A stretch of 64,000 nt of DNA from the NCBI RefSeq assembly GCF_048544455.1, contig NC_133532.1, positions 14,572,948 to 14,636,947 of the forward strand. The letters run 5' to 3'. A model generated the notes under the pieces. The model was given only the letters and a program-made list of their open reading frames with translations. It had not been told where the DNA came from and ran no database searches. Origin of the DNA: Silene latifolia (lineage: Eukaryota > Streptophyta > Magnoliopsida > Caryophyllales > Caryophyllaceae). A program made the translations under genes and the position numbers. How positions within the stretch are numbered: position 1 is the first letter of the stretch; every line of letters begins with the position of its first letter. Shown one piece after another: positions 25,482 through 38,186 of this stretch.

Positions 25482-28400
25482 TTGAACACCGACAGGCCTT
25501 GCTGCAGGCTGGCCTTGGGAAAGTTAACAGTACCCTCCACCTCTTCCCCAGAAGAAATCGTGGCGCACATGACAAGGGACGCCCCTGATCTGAGTAACCC
25601 GATAGTCTTCTCCGACGAAGATATCCCTTCGTTCGGATCCAATCACAACCTGGCCCTGTACATCACCGTACAATGTCTCCAGAAAAATGTACCCATGGTC
25701 CTCGTGGATGACGGTTCCGCCGTGAATGTCATTCCTCTCAAAACTGCCCACAGGCTGGGTATCAAGGAGTCGGATTTGACCCCAACAAATCAAGGAGTAT
25801 GCGCCTACGACGGCACTCGTCGCAAGGTCGCTGGGCTAATCGCTTTGACCGTCACAACCGGGGCACTAAAAAGACGAACCAGTTTTCAAGTGGTCGACAT
25901 TGACGCATCCTTCAACATGCTCCTGGGACGTCCCTGGATCCACGTCATTAGGGCAGTTACCTCGACTCTCCACCAAAAGATCAGGGTCCCCTTCAACGGG
26001 AAAACAATCATGATCCCCGCTTCCCCAATCAAAGCAGTTATGAGAAGAGGGGGAGCCTCCCAAGCCATTGAGGAGGACGACAATGAGATGTGGGGTTTCC
26101 AAGCTGTGAACGCTATAACTGATGAACTAACAACCTCTGAATGTGACCCATTCGCCAGCATCACGGTCAACCGTATCATGATGCGCCAGGGTTATTTCCC
26201 GGGTTTGCCGCTCAATCCGCTAAAGGACCCATTGCCTCCCTTGAAACAGGCTAAGGTCCCCAACATTCCCTTTGGACTGGGATACGAACCTACTAACAAG
26301 GATATCCAGGAGATGAACCTCCTAATCCGAAAACGCAAGAAGCACGGAATCATCCTCCGTCCATACCACCTAACCTTCAACGGATACTTTATCCCCGAGG
26401 GAGAGTCCGAGCTCTACCACGGTTTTCCGGAACCAATCTACGACTCTGTGGCGAAGGCTAGATATCCGGGAGTGGAAGTCTTCCAAGACTGCTACTTTAT
26501 CCCTGACAACATCGAAGCTGCATCAACTGAGTCCAAGCCGTCCCCATGCCTCGACGGACAAGCTGTCACACTAATCTTTGTGGAAGATAACATCAAACGC
26601 CTCGACTATGAGGACATCATCAACATTGCCCTGAAAGACAATCAGTTTGATCCAACTGCCTTGATCTCCGATACTGACCCGGAGAAAGCCACCCAGGGCT
26701 GAAGGAAGACCATCAAGTGGACCGATCGCCAAGGCCGCATTCTCAAGATCACAACTAGAGAAGGCCCTATATTCAAGAAGGAAAGTGAAGAAGGATCTGA
26801 GTCTGAGTCTGAGTCGGAGTCAGAGTCTGTTATAGCTCCTAACACTCCGGAAGTCCCAGTCAAGGTCCCCTTCCCACTGTTTTATCACAAAGTCGTGGCT
26901 GATTCAGAGGCTGAGTCTACTAAGGTCACCCCCACTCCCATGAAAGGTGACGACCTGGAGCCTGTTCCAGGGGCCACTTCCTCTGTTGTGTCGCCTCTGA
27001 CTGACCACGAGATGTCTGTCCTTTCCGAGCTTTTCGCTCGTGTCAACTTAATGAACGCTAAGTTTGCTTATGACTCATCTCAATTTAACTGCAATGCGAT
27101 TCTGAATGATTATGAGGAATTTGACTTGAGTGACTACCCACCTCACTTAGCCAAAGAACTTGACAAACGGGAAACCAGAACCCCCATTATTGAGGAAACT
27201 GAGCCTATTAACGTAGGAACCGACAATACACCTCAAGAACTTAGGATAGGGACAACCCTGGCCCCCTCGGAGAGACAACAGTTCATTGACCTCCTCAATG
27301 AATACAAGGACGTGTTCACCTGGTCTTACAGAGACATGCGTGGGATTGACAGAGAAATTGCAGAGCACCGGATACCCATCAGGCCCGGGGCTAAACCTGT
27401 GAAACAGAAGCTACGCCGGATGCGTCCTGAGTGGGCCTTAAAAATCAAAGAAGAGGTGGACAAACAGTTCAAGGCTGGGTTCATCAAAGTGTCTGAATAC
27501 TCTGACTGGGTGGCCAACATTGTGCCAGTACCGAAGAAAGATGGAAGAATTCGGGTTTGCGTCGATTTCAGGGATCTGAACAAGGCAAGTCAAAAAGACG
27601 ACTTCCCTCTGCCACATGTTGACATTCTGGTGGACAACACTGCCGAACATGCTCTCCTATCATTCATGGACGGGTATGCTGGGTATAACCAGATTAAAAT
27701 GGCTGAGGAAGACATGAACAAAACTGCGTTCACTACACAGTGGGATACGTATTGCTATACGGTCATGCCTTTCGGCCTCATCAATGCCGGAGCAACCTAT
27801 CAAAGAACCGCTACCACACTCCTACATGATATGATGCACAAGGAGGTAGAGGTATATGTCGATGACATGATCGTCAAATCAAAAGAACGGGACGGCCACA
27901 TCAATGCCCTCCGGAAATTCTTCGCTCGTCTGCGGAAATATAACATGAGACTAAATCCTAAGAAGTGTGCATTCGGGGTCACCTCCGGAAAACTTTTGGG
28001 ACATGTCGTCAGCAAAAAAGGCATTGAGATTAATCCAACCAAAATCAAAGCCCTTCAACAAATGCCTCGGCCTAGGAACGACAAGGAGATTCGGGGATTT
28101 CTCGGTCAGGTCCAGTACATCAGCCGCTTCATTGCCAAGCTCACTATGATCTGTGAAACAATATTCAAGAAGCTTCGTGCCTCCGATCACGCCGATTGGG
28201 ACGACGACTGTCAGAAGGCATTCGACAGGATAAAGGAGATCCTATCCAAACCTCTTGTCCTCATGCCACCTCAACCGGGGATTCCTCTATCCCTATACCT
28301 GACTGTAACCAACACGGCCATGTGAGCAATGCTAGCACAAACAGTTGGCAACGAAGAGCGAGCCATCTACTACATTAGCAAAAAGTTCTTTGAGTACGAG

Positions 28401-30457
28401 ACGAGGTATACCCAGCTGGAAAAGACATGCCTTGCCCTAGTATGGTCAACAAAGAAGCTGCGGCATTACATGCTCAGCTACTCGGTCCACATCTACTCAA
28501 AGATGGACCCAGTCAAATACATCTTCGAAAAACCCGTACTAAACGGAAGGCTGTCTCGGTGGACACTCATGCTGTCCGAGTTCGACCTCAAATTCGTACC
28601 CCTCAAGGTTATCAAAGGAAGAGCAATTGCCGATTTCCTAGCAGAAAATCCCGTCAGCGAGGATCTAGCGACCGACACATGGTCACTTCCTGACGAAGAC
28701 ATCCTTTGTGCCGACTCCGACACATGGGACCTATACTTCGATGGTGTATCTAATCTGAGAGGCTTCGGGGTAGGAATCCTTCTAATATCACCAGAGGGAG
28801 AACATGTTCCGATCTCGATCAAGCTAGACTTCGCCGTCACCAACAACGCCGCTGAATATGAAGCATGTCTCATCGGCCTGCAAGCAGCCATCACACTTGG
28901 CATCAAGAGACTGAGGGTCCATGGCGATTCCTCACTCATCATCAATCAGGTATCCGGATCATGGAAAATCCGATCTGACAGCTTAGCTCCCTACCGAGCA
29001 AAGATCAATCAAGAGGCCGAATTCTTCGACCAAATCGACTACTTCCACTTACCGCGAGAGGAAAATCAATTTGCTGATGCCCTGGCAAAACTTGCCGCGC
29101 TCGTCAACATACCTGACGACATGACATTGATGCCCCTATGTGTCGAGAGAAGGAGCGAGCCAGCTCACATTTGTGCCATTATCGACGACGAGGAAAGCCA
29201 GGATGAACCTTGGTACCAAGCCATCCTCAATTACAAAACCAAAAACGAATTCCCTCCCAACTCTGATCAAAGAGGACAAAGAGCCATCCGTTTACTTACA
29301 TCACAATTCGTGATAAACCAAAATCAACTCTACAAAAGAACACCCCAAGGAATTATCCTCCTTTGCATTGACCATCACAAAGCCAAAAAAGTCATGGGAG
29401 AGGTTCACGACGGAGAATGTGGCCCTCACACGAGTGCAATGATGCTTACACGGAAAATCATACGGCTTGGTTACTACTGGACAACCATGGAAGCCGATTG
29501 CCGTAACTACGTCAAACATAGCCACAATTGCCAAATCTTCGCCAACATACAACATATACCACCATCCCTTTTATACACCATGACGTCACCCTGGCCATTC
29601 TCAACCTGGGGCATCGACATCATCGGGAAAGTCAACCCGATAGGCACCAAGGGGCATTGCTTCGTCCTCGTCGCTATCGACTACTTCACCAAATGGGTGG
29701 AAGCACAGTCATATGCAGTCTTGACCGCCAAACAAGTGGCCAAGTTCATTCAAAACAACATCATCTGCCGTATGGGGTACCCCATGAAATCATCAGCGAT
29801 CAAGGCTCTCACTTTCGGGCGGAAACTCAGGCCTTGCTGGACAAATACAAGATCAAACGACATCGATCACCCCTCTACTGTCCCCAAACTAACGGAGCGG
29901 TGGAGGCAGCGAACAAAACTCTTGTTACCATTATCAAGAAAATGCAAGACAACTACCGCGATTGGCCGAGCAAACTCCCATTCGCACTCTGGGGATACCG
30001 AACCTCCATTCGAACACCGACAGGCGCCACACCCTTCTACCTAGCATAAGGTATGGAGGCGGTTCAACCGGTGGAGTTAGAGGTCCCATCTTTACGCATT
30101 CTATTGGAGAGTCAAGTCCCTGAGGCGGAATGGACCCGTCGAAGGTACGAGCAGCTCACTCTTCTAGACGAACAGCGACTCAACGCCTTGCACAACGTCT
30201 AGCTATACCAACGACGTATACAACGGGCATTCAACAAGAAGGTCAAACCCCGAAACATCCGGGAGGGCGACTTGGTCCTCAAGTCGGTCCGAGCACCTTT
30301 ACCCGTCGATTCGAGGGGAAAATTTAAACCCAACTGGGCCGGGCCATACCTGGTCAAGAAAATATTTTCGGGGGACGCAGTAAGACTGAGTGACCTAGAC
30401 GAGGAGGACTTTATAAACCCGACCAACCTAGACCAACTCAAGAAATACTACCCTTGA
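25482..30457 (+). pseudogene. Tat protease-RT-RNase H-aRNase H-integrase, broken
   Basis: Domains in order: aspartic protease (about 25690-25950, LVDDGSAVNVIPL); linker with an SES-repeat (26795-26825); RT (about 27240-28200, VDFRDLNKAS, YVDD at about 27858); RNase H (28330-28650); archaeal-type RNase H (28720-29110, DLYFDGVSN ... QFADALAKLA); integrase (29330-30457, WGIDIIG, DQGSHF). Unlike the copy at 1-4327, the RT YVDD is intact. Breaks: TGA at 26701, TGA at 28323, a frameshift near 29785, TAA at 30047 and TAG near 30200. In the integrase zinc finger the third ligand is lost (VKHSHNCQ against VRHCHNCQ in the left copy). The copy cannot encode a working polyprotein. Confidence 0.95.
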
Positions 30458-31240
30458 GCCCTATCAATCAACAACCCATCCTAGTTTTTGCAACTAGCAT
30501 CAAACTCAACCCTTTTCAAGTCAAGTTCCTCAATACGTTCTGATTTGAAATTGCATGTTTTATCGAGTCTAAGCCGCGGCACCTTGCCCGTTTCGAAGGT
30601 CCTTTGATCCGTCAAAGGCAACGTCCATTTGCACTACAACAATCAAAACCCTGAACTACGAGCATGGTTTGATTTCACCTCTTCAGATGAATACGTAGGC
30701 AGTTCCTCTTATGCTTGAGGGATACAACCACAAAACCCAATTCAAATTCACAAAACATTTCGAACTACGATCATGGTTTAATTTCACCTCTTCAGGTGAA
30801 TACGTAGGCAGTCCTTTCTTACACAAGAAGGATACAACCATCCCCACATACAAAAAACATCCCCATCAAAAAAGAAAGGGAAAACCATTCCCTTTCCCAC
30901 AAAATACAAAAATGAGCCTTTCTCCCTTTCCACAAAATACCACTTTCCCAAGTGCAAATGTTTAGGACGGTTCAAATTGAATTGCCTTTACCAATGGATG
31001 GAAGAAACAAGCGTTCACAATGATCGACACGAGCAATCCTCTTATTTAATTAATAATGGGAGAGATTACAATTTCAGCAAACAAGAGCTCGACGAGTCTA
31101 CAACTTGTCAAAGCTAAGGTGTTAACTAACACACCTCACATAGTCAAACTAGCACAAAACACACAATAACTAGCTAGTACAACATAATAAAAACCTACAA
31201 CATTACTACAACATAGTAATAAAACGGGTAATGGGGGTCT
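30458..31240 (+). other. post-pol spacer with partial duplication
   Basis: Non-coding. A block of about 105 bp is present twice (30655 and 30760: ACTACGA-CATGGTTT, TTTCACCTCTTCAG, GAATACGTAGGCAG); the same block occurs at 13845 in the left Tat fragment, so it is a family feature. Confidence 0.7.
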
Positions 31241-32762
31241 TCACTCCTCCATTCTACCCTTGCCTTTTCCCTCGGGGTACATCCTCCCCTTGTTCTTCTT
31301 GTTGGCCCGCCTAGCATGGACTTCCTCCTCATAACGGATCCTCAACAGATCTAAGACGGCGAAGGCCTCCGGTCTAGCACAATACCCCATGTTCGACCCA
31401 AGATGAGCTAATGCACGGCTCACCATATTCTAGGGGCCGGAACTCCTCCTCTTCGGTGGTCTCATCACATTGGGAGTAGCTCCATCAACATACTCCTCAA
31501 AGAAGGCCCGGTTGGCCTTGCCAACCTCTCGGTACTTCAAATCAACAACCTCGTCCTTACGGAATTTGGATCTCTCTTCCAAAGACGGAGCTCGTGACCA
31601 CTTGACATAAGCGGGAGTCACCCATGTCGTGGCAACGGGGTTTGGTACCTCCGAAAGCGGCCGAGTGGCCCACCACCTTTCAAAGAACTCCACAAGCTCG
31701 GAGTTCCGGAAAACGTTCTCTTGGACAAGGGTATCTTGAGCGGGCACCTTTTGTTGACGCCCCATTTGCCTCATGAACCTTTCGGGATAAACGAAGGAAA
31801 CAACCTTCAAACCCACCACCATCAAAGAACGAGGACTAGCACCCGAAGCGGGCAACCCCGTGAAGGACCTCAAGTGCCACCACGGCACCACCCAACGGAT
31901 ATGAGGACCACCCTCCTCCGCCAACCTTGCGGCTCAATAGGCCTCGGTGGAAGCAAAACTATCCGGGTACAACTTCTTCCTCATGGTGAGGTAACGGAAG
32001 GAGTAAGAAGAAGGATTAACCGGAGGCTCTACATACCTTAGCCTCTCCAATAGCCACACTTGGAGGATCCTTGGCGATCCGAAAGAGGGAGCTTCTCCAC
32101 AAGAGCCCTCCTTGTCCAAGGCTTGGATAATCTCTCCAAGCACCAACCATGATGGATCTCTACCGTGCTCCATTTGCTCAATCACATGAATGAGGGTCAT
32201 GCTACCATGGCATCTTGGCCCCTCCTTCTTCAAGACATCAACAAAGAGGTACACATGGACAAGGCAAAATGCAAGAGCCCTTCTCCTAGCAACCTCCGAG
32301 ACATTAGCATCTAACCGATTCGAGAAGAGGTTGATAAGAGAACATATCCACACCATGTGGAGCAAGAAGAAAGTTGACTTGGCTTGTTGATAAGCCCAAC
32401 ATGGAGCGAAATTTCTCCTTGTAGCACAATCGATTCGGAGGAAGCACCGGAGCACAACCCGGCCACCCACCAATGACTCCAACTTCTTCGGCAAGAGGAC
32501 AAATCTCACCTTTCGGGAAGACGAAAACATGATGTTTCGAATCCCAAAACCGAGAGCATGCTTCAAGAAACGAAGGTTGCACCTTGACTTGACGAAGCAC
32601 CAACAATTGACCAACTCCCATGCAATCGAGTTGATACCTTTCGGGAGGCGACAAATCCCGGCACCATTGTCGCAATGCGTTCTCAAAAGCATCCATGAAA
32701 TATTTTTGTGGAAGAAGAGGAGGTTTTGTAGAGATGTTTTTGTGTTTCGGATGCTGAAACAA
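31241..32762 (-). pseudogene. antisense ORF 1 of the Retand-like element, decayed
   Basis: About 507 codons on the minus strand with no intron signal, from ATG 32762 (MFQHPKHKNISTKPPLL) to the stop at 31241 (GKGKGRMEE). The body (PSFLEACSRFWDSKHHVFVF, ICPLAEEVGVIGGWP) recalls plant retroelement-linked proteins of unknown function (PMD/DUF7745-like, by memory). Breaks: a frameshift near 32340, TGA at 31934 and TAG at 31427; frames before and after each break join into one plausible protein. It is antisense to pol and transcribed in the same direction as the PMD gene upstream. It matches the place of one of the two antisense ORFs reported for Retand. Function unknown. Confidence 0.75.
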
Positions 32763-33764
32763 TGAAACGAAAACGTCCCAATTTATACAAACTGATCAGC
32801 GCATTTTTCAGAAAAAGGGGAGAGCCGGCTTCCATCGCCGAGCAGCTTGCGCCTCTTTGAGGCTCCTCCAGGATTCCCGCTATTGACTTGTCTCTTTCAA
32901 CATGTGTTTTCTCCTGACACCTCAAACCTCCCGCCAGGAACCTCGCGCCTCTTCGGGACGATCCAGGGAATTTTTTGTTTCTTCACACTCACATTTCCTT
33001 GTTTTCGCGTTTTACGAAATCCGACACGGTTTCCAGGACGCAGCTTCAAACATACGGATTTTTCTTTCTTTTTTCTAAGGGGGGAAGGGCTAGTCGCCCC
33101 GATCCGCGACGGATCGTTTGCATATCAGTCGAAATTCCGAAAATTTCTCGCTTTTTCACAAATCAAAAATCAAAAATCGAGAATTGATAACACGACATCA
33201 ATTTTCTTCCAAAATTCAAGCACTCACAAATTCGAGTCTTGACCTCAAAAAACGAATACACTCGCAAAAATCCTTTTCCAAATTTCTTACCGGACGGTTT
33301 GAGTTTGAATTTTTCGAGTCAATTTCAACAATTTCGATGCAATTTAATTCATAACACGAGTTAATTGCTCAAATTTCAAAATCAATTCCTTTTAAATTCC
33401 GAACGTGGCAATTTTGTCACGGAATTTTCAAAATTTATTTCAAAATTTCAATTTTAACTCCAAGTCATCTTGGTTAATTTTTGATTTTCAAACAAATGAT
33501 TTACGTGTTTTCAATCAAATGCTTTTACGTGTTTACGTTTATGCGTATTTGCTACCTGTTACTTGTTTTCTACACTAACGATGCAGGAACTAGTACGAAG
33601 CAAAAGGAGAATCAGCAGCCAACAACGCTCCTCCGAAACACAACACAAAAAAAGCCAAAAATCACAAAATAAACTACAATCCAAAAACACATATATACAA
33701 ACCGCCTCACGCAAAGTGTAAATATGTACAAACAAGAGTCCAAAACACGGACAAACTACAACAG
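32763..33764. other. spacer between the two antisense genes
   Basis: No coding signal. Two GC-rich motif copies (about 32830-32860 and 32930-32955, ending TTGCGCCTCTT or CTCGCGCCTCTT) lie just upstream of antisense ORF 1. The rest is AT-rich. Confidence 0.55.
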
Positions 33765-35896
33765 CTACTCGACGTCTCCCGTCGGACCAGTCCTGGTCTC
33801 ACTAGGAGTCGCCGCCAACGCAGACACCACCACCAGCTCAGACTCCCTCTCCGGGGAACTCTCCAGCGTCTCACGCTCCATCTCGACGTGAAGCTCCTCC
33901 GCCGCAGCCCAATCGAGCCTTCGAGAGGCAATCTCCGCGTCTCGACTCCGCGGCTCGTCCTCGTGACGCCTCAAGTCCCGGTCCCGACGGATCATCCCGC
34001 CTCCCGGCTCGCGATCGTCGACTGGCCGCCTCCAACTCAAGACGGACCGAGCGAGCTCCACCGGATCCGCCGTGCCCTGCCAAACACAATAACAGATCCT
34101 TAAGATCTAAAAAATGTGAAATACAACACCAAATATACAAAAACAACACACAAAACGTACCTGAGAAAGCCGAGCCTCCCTCGTAGCCAGGCCACTAGCC
34201 AACGCCCTCCAGCGGTTAGCCATCTGCCACAAGTTCTGATGACTAACAGTCGTCACCTGCAAAACAAAAATGTCCTTCAATACAATGTAAGGCAAAGTAT
34301 AATCAGAGAAAGTGTTCAAATCAGGAACTCACCCTCAGAACAGTCAACCTCCACTCCATGCCAGCATCGGCCACCTCGGCCACCGCGTGCTCCGGCAAGC
34401 GCACCTGAAGCTCCTCGCCACCCGGCCCCTGAAAAGTGGTCTCCATCGGGAAAGCTGGGGGCTGAATCCTCATCAGCGGGTCGACTCCCTGCCATTTGGA
34501 TCCGCATCAAAAATGATAAACCCTCCTATCAAGGGAGGCAATGAAAACAAAGAAAAGAGGAAAACATACCTCGATCGGGTACCAAGCAAGCGTCGACAAC
34601 CGAAAGGTGTCGTAGTCGGCGTCCCGCAGCAACAGCTCCTCACCTCCTCGACCGTGAAGGTGCTCCTCAACCTCATCAGGAGTCGACTCCTGGAACAACA
34701 CCCCAGGCGGGTCAACCGGCACGATGAAAGTCTCGGTAAAGCACTGGCGAACTAGACGCTCGCCCAAGTACCAAACCGGCTCAATCGTCGTCTTCAAGTA
34801 CAAGCGCAGGGAGCTGCGAGGCCGCAAACGCTCCGTGATGGCAGCCGGCACACCCGTGTAGTGCTCCCAAAGTCGTCCAACAAACTGCATTTCAAAACAA
34901 AGCTACTCAGCTAACTGGGGGCTTCATGAGCTACCTAATCATCCTATCTCTATTTATTTCTATAAAGGAGAGGGGAAAGGAAGCAGAAACTTACATCAGC
35001 AATTCGAAGCTTGTTCACGCGACGCCTGCAGTCTTCGTAAGTCGACTTGGTCGACCTCTTCCGAGCTACCGTCCAACCCTTCATAACAGGGTAAGCCGAG
35101 GGAACACCGTCTGTAGTCCCCGGACGCAGAGGAGTGAAGTAAGCATACAACCAAGCCTGTAATTAAACACAGCAAACACAAATCAGCCAATTTCTCAAAA
35201 ATGGCCAAAATCAAAAACAAACTCACAAAAAAACTACCAAAAAAAAACTCGTACCTCAAAAATGAGGACGGGACCTACTAAGGCAGGAGCACTACCCGCT
35301 CCCACTGTCTCTGGACGCACCGCCGCGTGCAAGTACCGGGTGAAACTCGCCGAAGCCGGCGTAACCCAGTCAAACCGACCCAAAGCGTCAAGGTCGGCAA
35401 GAAGAGGAAGCACCTTGGTCGACAGGCGCTCGCCCTTGTCGCCAAAGTACGTGGCACCCAAGAAGTACCACAACCACAGCCGCGCCTCCTTCGCGTCGGC
35501 CACTGCCTCTACCTCCGGACTCGCCAACGGCGCCGGAACAACACCTGCCACTCTCTCAGCAAAGTGGTCCTTCACGTAGGAACTCGCGATCAGGTACGGA
35601 GTGACGTCGGAAGGCTCCGGCAAAGCAGTACCGATCAAAGTAGTGACCGCAGGAGAGGACACTCTCTCCGGAGTCGCGGTAAACTCAATGGGCAGCTCAC
35701 CACAGTAGGGCTGAGCAAAAATTTCCGAAACGGTTTTTTAATACGGATATGATACGGTATACGGTTTTCATTATACGGTTTTCCGTATATACGATTTTTA
35801 TTTCCGTATACCCGATACGATTTTTTTAAAACCGTTTCGTATCCGGGTCACTAGTATTGGGAAACCGTATACCCGGTTTGACCCGGTTTTAAGTTT

Positions 35897-35935
<39 letters not shown>

Positions 35936-38165
35936 AAAAACGAATAACCCTAAACTCACCAGCCGCCTCATTCATTCATTTAGAATTTCACATAGACACA
36001 TACCAAACCAAATGTCCAAACACTCAAACAGACAAACACACCTTCATTCCTTCACTCCTTCTTCAGATCCCTAATTTCCATTTCCCCCAATTTAAACCCT
36101 AGTTTAAAATTCATATCCCCAATACATATTTGCGTCAGAAATCAATAAATCATCTCTTTAACAAGGTTTGTTTTCTAATTTTAATTAATTTTTGTTTGTA
36201 CTTCGATTTCTGTATGCTTTTTCTGTATTTTTTTCAATTCGATTTCCTAGTTTTCTTTTCAATTCGATTTCTGTATGCTTTTTGTGTATTTTTTGTTCAG
36301 ATTTCCTTTTTGTGTATTAATATTAGATGTCGATTGTTGGATTAAGATTAGATGTCGATTGTTGGATTGTTGTCATTTGCCAAACTGGTTGTTTAATCGA
36401 TTTTGTTTATATGTCGTTTAATCGATTTTGTTTATATGTTGTTTAATGGCAATTAATTCGAGTTTGTTTATATGTTGTTTAAAATTTTGTGAGAATATCA
36501 TGTGTTACACGGATGTTGATGATTACATTGAATTTGATTTTGGCGATTTTCGGTTTTGTGGTTCACGTGCATAGTATTTTTTGTATTCTGTTATATGCAT
36601 TATGCATATGATAAATTAGGAAAAATGGATAATTAATTTTGGGATCTTGGGTTATTAAAGATGCGACAGTTTAGTGAATAAGGAACTTGTGTCGGCTAAC
36701 TATGGCTTTGGTAATAAAATCATGAATTCTTTTACACTTATGATATGGATTAGCATGATTTTGTCAGGTATGCAAGACTTGATCTTGGAGCATCATGTCA
36801 TCATGATCGATGAGGAAACAGAGTCTTGAAGAATTGAAGTCTTACTACTTGGCCAAACCATTGCTTCGTTTTGTTTCGTGTATTAGACACTTGGATGATT
36901 GTATTGAATATTTCGTAGACGATGTTTTGTAAGACTTGTAATATTTGAACTTTGAACTTTGAACTTTTAATTTGGGTGCAATTTGTAATGTTTGAACTTT
37001 GAACTTCTAATTTGGAACGAACTTGGCAGGTCTTTGAAGAAGAATATTTGCATTTTGCAGACTTGCAGTAGTGTACCTCAGTTTGTGTTCCTTTTTTTTT
37101 TGGAATTTAATGAAAATTTAGAAAACCGTATTCGGGTACCCGGATTTCGTATCACGGTTTAATCGGGTACCCGAAAACCGTATACCCAAAAAAAACCGTA
37201 TCGTATCCGGAAGCAAAAAAATGGTGTTCAAAAAACCGTATACCCGATACGGTTTTCAAAACCGTATCGGGTACCCGGTTATGCTCACCCCTACACCACA
37301 GGGAAGGCCGGATACTATGGCAAAGTCCTCAAGAGTCACGCCGACCTCCCCAAACTCCATGTGGAACGACGACGTCGTGTCCCAGTACCGGTCCAACATG
37401 GCGCGGATCAAACACAGGTTCGACCTAATCGATGACCTGTGAATGTCCCGCCAAGCGGCCACCAACGGCCCAAACGCCGACCTCTCTATCAACGCCCTCG
37501 ACCCAGCTCGGAGAACGTCGTAGAGGCCCAAGCAGGTAGAAAAGCCCGAGAAATTCCTTATGGTGCCGATCTCCTGAAATCAAAAACAGACAACATCAAA
37601 ATGCCTATTTTAGGCCAGACACTTCAAAATGACAATTCAACCAGGGAATGCAACTCACCATGCCCTCGTGAGCACGGTAAGAGAGGTGTCGGTCCAGTCG
37701 AAGCAACAACTGGCTACCGTCGAAACCCTCGGCCCACTCTAGCGCCGCCCGTAAAAGAAGACCTCGCGGGGCCGTAACTCGCCGGGCTCTGAAACTCGCG
37801 ACGTCAGCATCATCCTGGGCTGTCTCTGCTCTCCGCCTCTTATGACCGCGAGACTCAACGTGGTGGATAGGGTCCAAGTCAACGACCCTGTTGACGTCCC
37901 GCAGCGTCCGCCTAGTCCCCCGAGTACGTCGCTCCCTCGAAGAAACCCTCCTCCCGGAGGTACCCGCCTCAGCCCCAGTCAAAGCACTACCAGCACTGAC
38001 AGCCCCAACAACGGGCTCTGCACGCTCCTCAATGGCCCCTGAGGCCCCAGCAGTCTGCTCAGGAGGTCTCTCCTCCTCAGTAACGTCCTCCACAACTACG
38101 GCGAGCGTACTAACCGAAGTGCTAACCGGGCCCGTCCCGAACAACTCCTCAATAGTCGCAGCCAT
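33765..38165 (-). CDS. antisense plant mobile domain (PMD) protein gene, spliced, hAT-interrupted
   Basis: Minus-strand gene inside the retroelement. Coding exons: 38165-37659, 37573-35255 (contains the hAT element), 35156-34995, 34884-34570, 34488-34333, 34256-34161 and 34076-33765. All six introns (76-110 nt) are GT-AG and phase 0, and every exon is a multiple of three. Leaving out the hAT and one duplication copy, 756 codons are open with no stop. The N-terminus is acidic and Ser/Thr-rich with a basic patch (SSRERRTRGTRR). PMD signature: GEVGVTLEDFAIVSGLP in exon 2, then LWLWYFLGATYFGDKGERLS and LPLLADLDALGRFDW. The C-terminus is charged, possibly coiled. PMD proteins (MAIN/MAIL1 in Arabidopsis) are nuclear and linked to transposon silencing. 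A role here is not shown. Confidence 0.88.
35706..37293. mobile_element. non-autonomous hAT-type element, TSD CACCACAG
   Basis: 1588 bp between perfect 8-bp duplications (35698-35705 and 37294-37301). Ends are TAGGGCTGAGCA and, inverted, TAGGGGTGAGCA. Subterminal regions are full of short repeats around ACCCGATACGG / CCGTATACCC on both sides, as in hAT elements. It has a poly-A run of over 40 near 35890 and no transposase. It sits in exon 2 (as numbered from the ATG exon) of the antisense PMD gene. Confidence 0.9.
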
Positions 38166-38186
38166 AAACTCGGCTTGCTCCGAACA

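Noticed and set aside
27326-28190. Several minus-strand ORFs opposite RT and RNase H (and at 1227-1916, 25524-26380)
   Set aside because: Shadows of the pol frame on the other strand; the same shadows recur opposite both pol copies.
1-30457. Endogenous caulimovirus as source of the RT-RNase H reading frames
   Set aside because: Both copies have LTR-element integrase after RNase H, and a second archaeal-type RNase H, which marks the Tat lineage; no movement-protein sequence seen.
34116-35752. Plus-strand ORFs opposite the PMD exons
   Set aside because: GC-rich exon shadows; they do not respect the splice sites and show no family features.
37256-37531. Separate small gene on the minus strand (MGLYDVLRAGSRALIERSAF)
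   Set aside because: It is part of exon 2 of the PMD gene next to the hAT border, not an independent gene.
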